Of a stretch of 64,000 nucleotides of DNA, positions 32,895-43,732 are shown piece by piece. The stretch comes from Spiroplasma chrysopicola DF-1 (GTDB taxonomy: Bacteria; Bacillota_I; Bacilli_A; Mycoplasmatales; Mycoplasmataceae). Under the pieces are notes generated by a model. It had not been told where the DNA came from, made no database searches, and saw nothing but the letters and a program-made list of their open reading frames with translations. A program made the position numbers and the translations under genes. Each line of letters starts with the position of its first letter. Within the stretch, counting starts at the first letter, position 1. The DNA lies in the NCBI RefSeq assembly GCF_000400935.1, contig NC_021280.1:496001-560000 (forward strand). The letters run 5' to 3'.

Positions 32895-33497
32895 TTAAAT
32901 TGTTTTAATAATAAATTCTTTATTAATATCACTAACTTCTTCTAATTCTGTTTCTAGTAAAATTTTATCTATATCTTTTTTAGTATTTTCTGGTTCTTTA
33001 ATTGTAAATGATACTGTTACTGTGCTGTCAGGTTTGTAGTTAGTACTATCTTCTTTTGTTTTGATATTTGCTTCTGTTTCACTAACAGTTCCGTCTAGTT
33101 CGATTTGATTGATATCAACGCCTTTGTTTGTTACTTTAATGGCATCCAGGATTGTTTGCGGTTGATTGTTTGCAAGTTCACCTAAAGTTTTTAATTAAAT
33201 CAAATCATTTAAATCTTTCTTTAACTCAAATTCTATTTCAATTCCTTTATCATTTGGTAAATAAAATTGGCTATCTTTAATTGGCATGATTGTAGCTTTT
33301 GTTTCTGTAATATTTACAATTGCAATGTCTGACATGATAAGATTTTTATTTTTAAGATTTTCACGAATAGTAGAATCAGAATTATCATTAATTTTTTCTA
33401 GTATTGTTACTTTTAAATCTGTTGCTAATTCTTTTTTGACAATATATTCAAAAATTATTAATAACAAATTTAAGAGAAAATAGTAATTAAAATTCAA
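32895..33497 (-). pseudogene. fragment of surface repeat protein with in-frame stop
   Basis: Reads ATDLKVTILEKINDNSDSTIR, IVNITETKATIMPI, LPNDKGIEIEFELK, then a TAA after LNDLI and on through LKTLGELANNQPQTILDAI to IIKTI at 32895. The GELANNxPQTILDAI unit is the same type as GDIINKEETIL in the propeller proteins. It lacks signal peptide and C-terminus. A short hairpin (TAGCATT/AATGCTA) lies at 32806-32822. Confidence 0.6.
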
Positions 33498-33529
33498 CTT
33501 GTTTTGGTTTTTTTAAAAATAATAAAGAA

Positions 33530-33553
33530 AAAACCGATAATTTTATCGGTTTT
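33530..33553 (-). terminator. terminator of PTS gene
   Basis: 11-bp stem AAAACCGATAA / TTATCGGTTTT with a 2-base loop and T-run on the minus strand, 35 bases after the nagE stop. Confidence 0.8.
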
Positions 33554-33587
33554 TAAACAAATAAAGTGGTAATTTAATTTTTTAAAA

Positions 33588-35483
33588 TTATTTCCCTGAA
33601 ATTTTTGAAAGTTCTTTTGCCACGGATTCAACATAAACTCCAACAATAATTTGGATTCCTTTGTTTTTTGAAACTAGAACTAAACCAGCAACACCTGTAT
33701 CTTTAATTTTTTGTTGATCAATAATCGTGTTATCTTTTACTGTTAAACGTAAACGTGTCATACAGTTATCAACTTTTTCTAGGTTATCATGACCAATTGC
33801 ATCATAGATTACTTTGGCCATTTTTGCTGCTCCTTCTGGATCTTTTTTCAAGTCAAATCTTGTTGCGATAGTTGTTGAGGCACTTGCCATAACAGGCCCA
33901 GCACTAGTAGCTAATTGAATATTTTCTTCTTTTTTCTTTTTATTTGCATGTTTTTCAACTGTTTTCCCCAATTTTTTAGCAATTACAGCGGCTTGTTCTT
34001 CACGCCCTGGAGTTGCTAAGTTTAGTTTTTTAATTAATCATTTAAATGAGAAGAAGTATACTGCTCCTTCTGCAATACCAATTGGCAGAATCATTAACGG
34101 ATTTCCTAAGACTTTGTAAACTGGGTTTTGTAATGTTCCTGAAATTGTTGACATATCTCATGATGTTTTGATTGAGACAGCTCAGTCAACAAATCCAGCT
34201 GAGAATCCAAATCCGGCACGAATTCCAAATCCAACAGTAATTGCTGCAAATACTCCAGTAATTAAGGCATGTAGTCCTAATAAGATTGGTGCTAAGAAGA
34301 TAAATGAGAATTCAATTGGTTCTGTAACCCCTGTTAAGAATGAGATTCCAGCTGATGATCCTAAGATTCCGGCTACTTCAGCACGTTTTCCTTTATCTTC
34401 AACTGATAAAATCATTGCAGCACAAGCGGCTGGTAACCCAAACATCATCATTGGGAAGAATCCTGTTTGGAAGATTCCACTTCCTCCAGCTAAACCAAAT
34501 TTAGCATCAGCATATAATTGCCCTAAAAAGGCATTAATATCACCATTCATGGTTTCAACAATTCCAGTACTATTTCAACCATCAATAATTGGTATACCAT
34601 TTTCAACATGATAAACTGCTCATTGTAATACTCCATCTGTAATTTGTCATAATGGAACACCATTCATTGACATTAAGTGTCCAACAATTGGTTGTTGGAA
34701 TCATAAATAAGTATTTAATACTTGGTGTAATCCAAATGGAATTAATAAACGGTTAAATATTCCGTAGAAGAATGCCCCAAGGGGTGGGATTGCGCCTAAA
34801 CCATATCCTAAGTATTGCAACGCAAGTTGTAATCATGGTCATACAGCAGCAATAACAAATCCTCCTAATAAAAAGAAGAAGACTGTAACCATTGGGACAA
34901 AACGACGTCCTGAGAAGAATCCTAAAGCGGCTGGTAATTTAACATCTTGGTAGCGGTTATAAATTAGCGCAACACAAGATCCAGCTAATATACCTCCGAA
35001 GACTCCCATATCAATATTGTATTTTGCTCCATAAGTTCCATCCGCTGCTTTTGAATTAAAATCAAAAACATATAGAATTTGTGAATGCATTTCTGTCCAT
35101 TTTGCTTCCCCATTAAAGTTACCAATTGGTTCATAGCTTTTCATAACATTGCTATAGTATAGTTGTGGAATGATTGCCATTAATCCTGTGATTACAGCTC
35201 ATCCAAAGAAGGCAACTAACGCTGCTTCTCCTCGGAAGTCTTTTGCCATTCCAAATCCTAACCCAATGGCGAATAAAGGTGCAAGGTTATTTAAGGCAGC
35301 AGATCCTACTGCATTAAAAATTGCCCCAACATATCAAATCCCAGCAAGTGATCCTGTTTGTGTTAACGCAGAATTCAAACTACTATCGGTCATTAATACC
35401 CCTATCCGTACTAATAAGGCTGCAACTGGTAATACAACAATTGGAAACTGTAATGCTTTACCCAATTTTTGTAAATATTGCAT
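33588..35483 (-). CDS. nagE: PTS transporter EIICB, probably N-acetylglucosamine
   Basis: A 631-aa membrane protein. EIIC from MQYLQKLGKALQFPIVVLP, with IFNRLLIPFGLHQVLNTYLWF (NagE-like) and GVTEPIEFSFIFLAPILL (conserved GITEPIEF loop), then a Lys-rich linker and EIIB domain with the phosphorylated Cys in VDNCMTRLRLTV. There is no EIIA domain, so EIIA must come from another protein. It takes up sugar with phosphorylation at the membrane. The VLNTYLWF loop favours GlcNAc over glucose; with a chitinase nearby this makes sense, but glucose cannot be excluded. TGA-Trp at AVWPW, WAVSIKTSWDM and others. RBS AAAGGAAA. Confidence 0.85.
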
Positions 35484-35539
35484 AGATTTTTTTCCTTTCT
35501 TATAGAATAAATATTAATTATAAAATAGTTGTAAATATT

Positions 35540-35863
35540 TTATTGCATTGCAATCTGAATCACGGTGATTATTCCGACAACTAAAGCAATGGCAAACAAT
35601 GATGATAAAATTAAAAAAATATTTCCTTTAATTTCTGTCACAATTCCCCGTTCTTTAGTTGCAACAAGTGAACCAGCACGATTGTTGCGAATTTTTTTTC
35701 TTCATCAAAAAAAATGTAATAGTAAAAAAAGCACAATAAAAAATATGCTTACTGCAACGACTGAACCTCATATAATCATTAATGTTTGTGAATCTAAATC
35801 ACCACTATTAAGTGAAGTATTTGTTGGGGTTAAATTGGTCATTGAATAAAATATTTTTAACAT
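35540..35863 (-). CDS. small membrane protein, 107 aa
   Basis: MLKIFYSMTNLTPTNTSL, an outer N-terminal tail, then span WGSVVAVSIFFIVLFLLLHFFWW, a basic cytosolic loop (RKKIRNNRAGSLVATKERG) and a second span near the C-terminus. It lies 56 bases upstream of nagE on the same strand, so may share its transcript. No family recognised. Confidence 0.6.
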
Positions 35864-35967
35864 AGCTTTCCTTTTTTTCTTAATGATATATTTTTAACTA
35901 TTTATAAAAAAATTATAACAAAAAAATTAAATAAATTTAATTTTTTAAAGAATAATTTTCTAGAAAA

Positions 35968-36300
35968 TTATTTTTGACTGTACTTAATCATTTGACCTTT
36001 TTTTGGCCCTTTTGAAGTTGGAGGTAAAACTTCATGATTATGTTGTGAAATAAAAATAAATGAATGACTTGATTTAATACAATTTGGTGTTACACAATGT
36101 AATTTATATTTACAGGGTTTTGTTCGGCAAAAATACATTTGCTGTTCACAAAATGGGCATTTAGTAATTGCTACTTGGCCATCTTGGAGGTTGTTACATT
36201 TTTCGCATTCTTTGGCATGTTGTTCGCAACCTACTAATACTGTATCAGGCATTGGAATTTTGCTTTTTGTTAGATCTTTATTTTTTTCTTCCGGTTTCAT
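35968..36300 (-). CDS. Cys-rich putative zinc protein, 110 aa
   Basis: Nine Cys in residues 25-74: C25, C32-x2-C35, C48-x2-C51, C58, C63, C69, C74. The KCPFCEQQMYFCRTKPCKYKLHC pattern looks like one or two zinc ribbons, followed by His-containing SQHNHEV. No membrane span. Start 36300 (MKPEEKNKDL) is preferred over 36327 because AAGGAAAGGAAA lies just before it. Possibly a nucleic-acid-binding or regulatory protein; no family recognised. Confidence 0.6.
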   Translation of the reverse strand: MKPEEKNKDLTKSKIPMPDTVLVGCEQHAKECEKCNNLQDGQVAITKCPFCEQQMYFCRTKPCKYKLHCVTPNCIKSSHSFIFISQHNHEVLPPTSKGPKKGQMIKYSQK

Positions 36301-36517
36301 AAGATATTTCCTTTCCTTGTAATACAAAAATAATTTTTATCGTTATTTTGTTATTTGGTCCAAAACATTTTTAACATTAAAATTATTATAAATCTTGATT
36401 ACAATTAAAATCTAACTTTTTTTTGTCTTAAAAACAATTAGAATTTTTAAAATTCTGACTTTTTAAAGTTTATTTTGGTTTATTTTGAAAAATTATAAAA
36501 TCATAAAGCACAAAAAT

Positions 36518-36547
36518 GATAAGAACAATACTATTTTTGTTCTTATC
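36518..36547. terminator. terminator after tpx
   Basis: Perfect 11-bp stem GATAAGAACAA / TTGTTCTTATC, loop of 8, 22 bases after the tpx stop. Confidence 0.7.
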
Positions 36548-36568
36548 ACTATATTTTTACTGTTTTTA

Positions 36569-37072
36569 CTACTTTATTGTTGCCAAGAAATCATATACTT
36601 CTTGATAATTTGGTTCTGATGTTACTGGGGAAACAATTTGTAAATAAATTACTTTATTTTCATGATCTAAGACAAGGACACTTCGAATTAATAAATTAAT
36701 AAAATCAAAGTATAGTTTTGTTTTGTTTCCAAAATCACGATAGTTTGCATCACTTAACAATAAATGTTGAGGGTGAAGAAAGCTTTCACAACCACGATTT
36801 AAAGCAAATGGAAGATCACGTGAAATGGTAATTAATTGAATGTCAGGATATTTTTCTAAGATTGTTTTGTTAAATTGGGTTGTTTGTAATAAACAAACAC
36901 TAGTATCTATACTTGGGATTGTGGAAATAACTTTGTATTTGTTCTCAATAGTATTTAAATCAAAGTCTTCTAAATTGGTTGTTTCAGCGATAAAAGATAG
37001 TTTATCACCAACTTTAATATGGTTGTTACTAATTTTTTCAAAAACGTTTCCTACTAATGTGCCTTTAGCCAT
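36569..37072 (-). CDS. tpx: thiol peroxidase
   Basis: A 167-aa 2-Cys peroxiredoxin of the Tpx class. STIPSIDTSVCLLQTTQFN holds the peroxidatic Cys60, and NRGCESF the resolving Cys95; both positions equal those known in bacterial Tpx. It reduces hydrogen and lipid peroxides in the cytosol with thioredoxin. The N-terminal KGTLVGNVFEKISNNHIKVGD is slightly divergent but keeps the fold. RBS is weak (TGAGGTAAAAA). Single gene with its own terminator. Confidence 0.9.
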   Translation of the reverse strand: MAKGTLVGNVFEKISNNHIKVGDKLSFIAETTNLEDFDLNTIENKYKVISTIPSIDTSVCLLQTTQFNKTILEKYPDIQLITISRDLPFALNRGCESFLHPQHLLLSDANYRDFGNKTKLYFDFINLLIRSVLVLDHENKVIYLQIVSPVTSEPNYQEVYDFLATIK

Positions 37073-37133
37073 TTTTTACCTCATTTCTTATCTTAATGTA
37101 AATATTATAATACAAAATGACCACTTTAAGCGG

Positions 37134-37937
37134 TTATTTTAATTTTTTTCAGGCAGTATTAATAACATTTTTAATCATTTCGTTAGAAATATGATTGACC
37201 GGATTAACTGTTCGTTGCAGTAACGCAATAAATTCAATGTTTGCTTTTTTATTGCCAAGAATTGGGGAATAATCTAATTGTAAAACACTAAAATCATTTG
37301 TTAAAGCCAAGTTAATAATTTTAGTAATTGTTTCAAAATGAACAGTTGGATCAGAAATCTTGCCTTGATTAACTTTTTCAATTGTTGTTTCAAATTGTGG
37401 TTTAATTAAAACTACTGAAAAATGGTTAGGTTGTAAAATATCTTTTAAGGGCGGCAAAATTTTATCTAATGAAATAAAAGAAACATCACAGCAAGCAAAT
37501 TCAATTGGCTCAGAAAATAAACTAGGAGTTGCATAACGAAAGTTTGTTTTTTCGAGACTAATAACTTGGGAATGTTGCCGCAGTTTTCAGACTAGTTGAT
37601 TTGTGCCAACATCAACGGCAAAAACTAATTTGGCATTATGTTGCAACAAACAATCGGTAAATCCCCCAGTTGAAGAACCAATGTCTAAACAAACTAAGTT
37701 TGTTACATCAATTTTAAAGGCTGTTAAGGCTTTATCTAATTTATCCCCTGCTCGTGAAACATATTTCATCTCTAATCCGCGTAATTTAATTTCACAGTCA
37801 AGAGGGACTAATTCTCCTGCTTTTAATGCTGGAACATTATTGACTAAAACATTATTAGCTAAAATCATGGCTTTTGCTTTTTCACGTGATTCTGCTAGGT
37901 TTCTAGTTAACATCAATTGGTCTAGACGAACTTTCAC
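37134..37937 (-). CDS. tlyA: TlyA family rRNA methyltransferase
   Basis: A 267-aa protein. An N-terminal S4 RNA-binding domain (VRLDQLMLTRNLAESREKAKAMI to YVSRAGDKLDKAL) is followed by an FtsJ-type methyltransferase with the SAM motif LDIGSSTGGFTDCLLQ and CCDVSFISLDKILPP. TlyA 2'-O-methylates rRNA in ribosomes; older names call it hemolysin A. TGA-Trp at QLVWKLRQ and TAWKKLK extends it to 37134. RBS AAGGAGAAAA. Follows the hypothetical gene at 37952 by 14 bases, so the two are co-transcribed. Confidence 0.9.
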
Positions 37938-37951
37938 ATTTTTTTCTCCTT

Positions 37952-38443
37952 TTAATAAAATAGTTTTTTATTTTTAGCACGGTAAAAATTCTGTTGTTTT
38001 TTAATTCGCGCTGTTCGATAAGTTTCAATAGCAATATCTTGTTGAATTAAGTGGTTAGTAATTTTTTTAAAGAAATAAGCCCCATAAGTTGTTGATCAAC
38101 GTAGATCAATTTCATTATTTAGCAATTTATTTTCGACAATTTTCGTATAGTTAATGACAATATAATGACATGTTAATAGTAAATTGTTAATGTTATTATA
38201 TTTAAACATATAATAATCGGTTTTTGGTAATTGGAGGGATGTAATTAAACTAACTAAGTTCTTTGGTACAACTAATTGTTGATTATCAAGATCAACTTCA
38301 ACCTCAGTTGGATGTCATAATGGGATATAATGAATTTTTGCTTTGAGACGAAATAACTCGCGACGAGTACTGCTAGTAATTCGCCATTTTTTTGCTCATT
38401 TATTATTGGCCCAGTTATAATATTTGATATAATCTTTTTCCAT
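37952..38443 (-). CDS. hypothetical protein, 163 aa
   Basis: MEKDYIKYYNWANNKWAKKWRITSS, a basic soluble protein rich in Tyr, Lys and Asn. No signal, span or known motif. Its gene ends 14 bases before tlyA, whose RBS overlaps the stop region, so an RNA-related role is conceivable. I do not recognise it. Confidence 0.6.
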
Positions 38444-38527
38444 ACTTTCACCCCTAGTATTTATAGTAATTATACCAGAAATTAAGGTCTAAAAACAGCT
38501 GACTCCAAAGTTATCGAACAAGAAAAA

Positions 38528-38545
38528 AAGACTCTTGCAAGTCTT
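38528..38545 (-). terminator. terminator of Pro/Lys-rich protein gene
   Basis: Stem AAGACT / AGTCTT followed on the minus strand by TTTTTTCTT, 14 bases after the stop at 38559. Confidence 0.6.
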
Positions 38546-38558
38546 ATTTATTTCTATT

Positions 38559-39314
38559 TCACTTATGTTTATTATTAAATAAATTATGAAGTTTAAAGAC
38601 CCCAAATAATCTTTTAATAAAATCTGTGAATTTATTTGATCTTCGCTTTGTTGGGTAATATTCTGGTCCTGTTGTTGGATCAATTCTTCCTGACCATTCT
38701 TTTTCAGCTAAAGTGTTTAAAAAAGTGGCTTTATTAAATTTTTCAACAACTGGTGTTGGTTTAACAATTGGTTCTTTTTTAACAACAGGTTCTAACTTTT
38801 GTTCAACGTTAAAGGTTGGACGTAGATCAGCTTTAATTTCAACTGGTTTAGCATTAATAACTTTTGGTTTTACTGGTTTATTAATTACTGGAGTAACTTT
38901 TTTTGGTTTTGTTATTTTTGGTGTTACTTTAACAACTGGTTGCTCTTGAACAATCGGTTTAGTAACTGCTACTTTAACTGCTGGTTTGGTAATTTTTGGC
39001 TTTTCCATTAATTGTTTTTCAGGAGTACTTAGAATTGTGTCATATTTTTTATTAACAAAATTATCTCCTTTTTTATTAGTTTTTGACAAATCATTGCGTA
39101 ATAAAGCACTATATTGTTCACGTTTTTGATCAACTGAATAGTTGGCCATCAGTTTTTTAACCATATCTCCCTTTAAATTAGCATTATTATGACGAATTAA
39201 TTTTTCTAACGTAACAGCTGTAATTTTTTTGTCTAATAAGTGAGCTGGTGTTTTTAAATTAGCATCTTGATAATTTTGCTCTTTAAAGTTGTTTTGTTTT
39301 GATGAAGTTGCCAT
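38559..39314 (-). CDS. Pro/Lys/Val-rich low-complexity protein, 251 aa
   Basis: MATSSKQNNFKEQNYQDANL, no signal or span. The N-terminal 100 residues form helices (LEKLIRHNNANLKGDMVKKLM); residues 100-205 are a long run of P-K-V-T type repeats (KPKITKPAVKVAVTKP, VIVKPTPVVEK style). The C-terminus is basic. Such a stiff extended region suggests a cytoskeletal or linker role, but that is speculation. A good promoter precedes it (39357-39385). Confidence 0.65.
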   Translation of the reverse strand: MATSSKQNNFKEQNYQDANLKTPAHLLDKKITAVTLEKLIRHNNANLKGDMVKKLMANYSVDQKREQYSALLRNDLSKTNKKGDNFVNKKYDTILSTPEKQLMEKPKITKPAVKVAVTKPIVQEQPVVKVTPKITKPKKVTPVINKPVKPKVINAKPVEIKADLRPTFNVEQKLEPVVKKEPIVKPTPVVEKFNKATFLNTLAEKEWSGRIDPTTGPEYYPTKRRSNKFTDFIKRLFGVFKLHNLFNNKHK

Positions 39315-39356
39315 TTTTATACTCCTCTTTTATTTTAAAAAATTTTATATGAAAAT

Positions 39357-39385
39357 ATTATAGCAATTTTACAACTAAAATACAA
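39357..39385 (-). promoter_or_regulatory. promoter TTGTAT-17-TATAAT
   Basis: On the minus strand TTGTAT (39385-39380), 17 bases, TATAAT (39362-39357), 43 bases before ATG 39314. Confidence 0.65.
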
Positions 39386-39400
39386 ATTTTATAGGATTAA

Positions 39401-39433
39401 GGGGTGAATAACCCCATTTTTTTTTTTTTTTTT
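39401..39433. repeat. short hairpin next to a 17-base T tract
   Basis: GGGGT/ACCCC hairpin at about 39401-39415 followed by T17 (39417-39433). On the plus strand this looks like a terminator, yet no plus-strand gene precedes it. It separates the propeller gene end (39453) from the next minus promoter. Confidence 0.45.
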
Positions 39434-39452
39434 GATAAATAATAAATAAAAG

Positions 39453-40833
39453 TTATTTACTATTTAAAATAAAGACATCGCCAATTCCAGACCCTATAAA
39501 AATATCGCCATTCTTAATTTGAACAATTGCTAAGATAGCTCCAGTAATTGTTTCATTATTTGGTTGTTTAACTTTTATATTCGCGTTATTCTTTAAATTT
39601 ATTTGGTAAATTGACCCTTTATCAGTTCCTCCTAACATAATGTTATTTTCTGATGCTAATGTTATTAAACTTGTAAATGGTAAGTAATATGGTAATATAT
39701 CAACTATTTCTCAATTTTTATTTAATTTATAAATTATTCCATTAGCCGTTACAACTAAAATATAATCATTGTTTTCTATTATGGACCTTACTAATGATTT
39801 TAGTTGGTGGTCAATTATTTTTTTAGTAATTTTTCCATCATAGTTTAGTTCATAAATTGTTCCATCTTCAGTGCCGGCTAAAATATGGTTATTTGATATT
39901 TCTGTAATTGCAGTAACATTTAAAGAGAACTCTTCATTATTTTCGTTATTTAATGGTTTTTTTATTTCCCCATCTCAAGTTAATTCATAATTTTTTTTAT
40001 TAACAGCCCCAAACAAACGGTTGTTACTGAATTGGACCATTGCAGTAATTGCTGAATTGAATGGAGTTTTTTTATCATTAATGTTTCCATTATCATCTAG
40101 GAAAAAAATATCACCATTATTTGTCCCAACTAAAATATTCAAATTTGATAATTGTACTAAAGATGTAACACAACTTGCTAAATTAGCGCCATGAGCTTTG
40201 ATTGTGCCAATATTCGGATTAAAACTATTATTTGGTTTTTCGGCGATACTAGAATTATTTAAAAAGTATCATCCTAAAATTCCTCCCGCTCCAGAAAGAA
40301 AAAAGGCAATTAGTAAAAAAAGAATTATTATTATACTTTTTAATTTATTAATTTTTTTTGAATAATGTGCATTTAATTGTCAACTAATTTGTTTAATTTG
40401 AAGGATGTTATTTTTATCAATTGCGGTTGGAATGTTTACGAGCGCGGTTGGTTTTAATGCAGCAGTTTTCTTTTCTAACTGTGGGCTCACAGTTTTATTT
40501 TGCATATTTTTGGATTCAATATTTTTGATTGTTTGTGCTGATAAAGTAATTTTATTATTGGAAATTGGTAACTTTAGATTTCCATCTTTAAAATATAAAT
40601 TATAATTATGGAGGAAGACATAAGAATCTTTTTTACATTTAATGAAAGCTAACGGTTTTACACCTTTGTCTAATTGTAAAAAGCGATTTTTTTTTAATTT
40701 TGCATAATAAAAATTTAGTATCTCTTAAATTAATTTTATTATTTTTATTAATTTCTATCACTAATTTATTAAATTTAATTTGAGAAGTGGTACACAATTT
40801 TTTATATAATACTTTGATGGCATTGGCTTTCAT
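39453..40833 (-). pseudogene. short propeller membrane protein with A9 frameshift
   Basis: Starts MKANAIKVLYKKLCTTSQIKF after GGAGAG. The cytosolic domain leaves frame at a run of nine A near 40692; in the alternate frame it continues NRFLQLDKGVKPLAFIKCKKDSYVFL, a Lys-rich part, span IIIILFLLIAFFLSGAGGILGW, then directly FNPNIGTIKAHG and about six propeller units to 39453. So the outer beta-rich units of the larger paralogues are absent. One indel in the A-run would restore a protein of about 459 aa. It may be decay, sequencing error or a switch. Last gene of the lipoprotein/ABC operon, 18 bases after the ATPase stop. Confidence 0.65.
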
Positions 40834-40851
40834 AATTTATATCTCTCCGCT

Positions 40852-41847
40852 CTAATCAGATTCATTCTTACTATTTTGTTTTATCGCTAATTGTTTTTGT
40901 TCTAACTTAATTAAATTATCTTTTTTAATTAAAAAGTCAAAAGAAAATTCAGTTTGACCAATTTTGAAAATCTTTATTTCCTGCTGTTCAGCAAACTTTG
41001 TTACAAATTGTAAATGGAGGGGATTTTGAATAACAAAATTAATCCGCTTAGTATCTTTGTCATATCAATTTTTAACATTATTGGCTGCAAAAAACTGTAA
41101 GAATTTCTTATTATTATCAACAACAATATAATAAGTTTTATTGATATCTAAATGATCTAATGTGCCTGTTTGAATTTGGCGACCATTAATTACAAAGGTA
41201 TATTCATCAATATAGTCTTTAATTTCATCTAATAAGTGTGAAGAAAAAAATACTGTCTTCCCTTTGAGGGTTAAAAATTTTAAATACTTTATCACTTTTT
41301 TTCGATTGGCAATATCTAATCCAGCTTCAGGCTCATCTAAAATCAGAATGTCAGGATTATGGACAATTCCTTGAATAATCATTACCCTTTTTTTCATTCC
41401 TGACGAAAAAGAATTAACATCTTTATTTCGATGTTCTCATAAACCAAGTGACATCATTAGGGTTCTAATTCTATGTTTTAATTCTTGGCCATAAACACCA
41501 TTTGAAAACCCCATAAATTTTAAAAAATTATAGGCTGATATTTTTTCGGGAAAAGTAATGAATTCTGGGACATAACCAATCTTTTTTTTCACTTCAAGGT
41601 CTTTGATATCTTTGCCCAAAATTTTAATAATTCCATAATGTTTAGCATATCCCCCAATTAAAGATTTGATAAAAACTGTTTTTCCACTTCCAGAAGCACC
41701 AATAATGGCATGCATTTTCCCGGATGTAACTTTAAAATTAAAAGGCCCAATTATCATTGCTTTAAAAAATTGTTTAAACTGTTTAACATAAATAGCGTAA
41801 TCATTATCATTATTACTTTTTTTAGTTTGTAAAATTAATTTATTCAT
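40852..41847 (-). CDS. ABC transporter ATP-binding protein
   Basis: A 331-aa protein. Walker A GASGSGKT, signature SFSSGMKKRVMI, Walker B DILILDEPEAGLD and switch His in FFSSHLLDEI are complete. The C-terminal 110 residues are an extra domain typical of ABC-2 exporters. It powers the permease encoded 23 bases upstream. TGA-Trp at LGLWEHRN. Substrate unknown; gene order suggests it serves the lipoprotein or propeller protein in the same operon. Confidence 0.85.
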
Positions 41848-41870
41848 AATATAATCCCCTTTACAATAGT

Positions 41871-43667
41871 TTATAAAATAATTTTTCTTTTTAAAACTAC
41901 TTCAGCTCCACCAAGAAATAAAAATGATAATGATCCATAAACAATAATTATTATGTAAATATTTAAAAAAGGTTTTTGACTAAGATTAATTGTCCCATTT
42001 TCATTTAATTTAATTTCAGAACTTTTATAGCTCATTAATTTATTTTGTTGAACTTCAAAATCGATTTTACTATTTGCTAGTGGTTCAAATCATAATGGTT
42101 CTTCTTTAATAAAAGAAGTTCACATTTGGTTCCAATGTTCAATAATATTTATTTTTGAAATTAAACTATATGTTTTCATTAAACGTTGATATTTTAACCA
42201 ATTATTATTTTGTTTTATTGGAGCAGTTTGTATTAACTTATAATCAGCAACTTTTTTTAAAATATTATTTTCTAGTTCTTTAACAACATATAAAGTTGGA
42301 TTATCAAAAAATGTTAAAAAATCATTATTAAAATTATTACCACCATCGTAATGATAACTTGTACTTCCCATTTTTTGTTTTTGATATAAATCAAGAAAAA
42401 CATCAGGAATTTTAAATCCGGCATCATTATTAATGGCCATCTTTTCTCCATTATTAATTTTAAACGTAGAGTTAATCGGATCAAAATATAATAGTGATGC
42501 AGCTTCTAAATTTCGCAATTGATATAATTGTTCTCAAGTTGTATAGGTCTTTGTTTCGTTGACTAAATCATAAATTTCTTTTTGGTAAATATTTTCAAGA
42601 TTTAATTTTTTAAAAGGTTTAAACATGTAATTTGTTGATAATGTTATTTGCATAATTGGATAATTTTCTCCATTATTAGAAATAATATTTTTAATTGGAA
42701 CTAATTCGCTTGAGGGAGATTCACGATATTTTCCTTCTCATTTTGTTAACATTGTTGTTTGAAAAGTAATTTCTTTCTTTTCTGTTAAGCTTAATGATTG
42801 AAAAAATTTTAAGCGTTCAACTTTTGATTGCTCACTATCTTTTTCTTTAATAATATCATCAATTTCTTGCGGTGTTTTATTCATATAGAAATCATAAATG
42901 GCATTTGTTGTATTTGGATATTTTATTTTACCTGTTTTTAAATAATCGTTAAATTTAATCGTACTATTAATTTGTTGAACTGTATAGTTTTGCACTGTAC
43001 CATTACTGAAAGATAATTCAGTAGTATTCCCTAGGGTCATGATTAATGAATATGGTAATCCTCCTAATAGAAATAAACTACAAAAACAAACTACAATTAA
43101 CATAACGCCTTGCGTTGACATAAAAGTAACAGCAAATAAAATACCGCTGGCAGCAAAAAAAGAAATAAATAAACAATAAGTAAATAGTTTTCCTGCTAGT
43201 TCATTAAACTTTAATAATAATATTGGCTTATTAACAATTTGATTAGTTATTAATCCAATTATTAGCGAAAAAATTGTAATCCCCGCTAAAAATAAAACAA
43301 TTAAAATTCATAAAGAAACTAGTTTTAAAAAGAAAATTAAAGTTCGAGAATAAGGTTTAGAAATTAACAATAAATAAGTACCATCTTCAATTTCTCGACC
43401 AAAAATTTTAATTACAGTCATCATGATAAAAAATAGTAAAAAAATATTACAAAAAATAAATACACCATATTGAAAATTAACAGAAAAAGTATAAATATCT
43501 TTTGATGTAATAAATAATAAAATAGACAATGCCCCAAATAAGGCAAGAGATAAACCAAATATAATTCACATTACAAAAGATTTATAGACTTTAAACATTG
43601 AAAATAAGATTATTGCTAATCTTATTTTATGTTTGGATTTCAATTTTTTAACATTTGTTATATTCAT
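41871..43667 (-). CDS. ABC-2 type permease with large outer domain
   Basis: A 598-aa protein. N-terminal spans (about 24-52, 64-92, 115-140, 165-190 and one near 195-215) include GREIEDGTYLLLISKPYSR, the cytosolic loop typical of ABC-2 permeases. About 350 residues then lie outside before the last span (FLNIYIIIVYGSLSFLFLGGAEV) and the basic tail LKRKIIL. Pairs with the ATPase at 40852-41847. The large outer domain is unusual for simple exporters and could contact a surface substrate. Confidence 0.75.
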
Positions 43668-43732
43668 GTTATCTATTCCTTTTTTCTATTAAATTTAACC
43701 AAAATAATATTTTTTATCTATATAAATTAATA

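Noticed and set aside
34168-34611. 147-aa plus-strand ORF opposite nagE
   Set aside because: Pro/Asn/Ala-rich product is the antisense of the EIIC membrane segments; no RBS.
35170-35505. 111-aa plus-strand ORF opposite the nagE start
   Set aside because: Antisense shadow of membrane-coding DNA.
38713-38949. 78-aa hydrophobic ORF opposite the Pro/Lys-rich gene
   Set aside because: Antisense of the repeated Pro/Lys/Val codons gives Gly/Thr/Phe repeats; not a gene.
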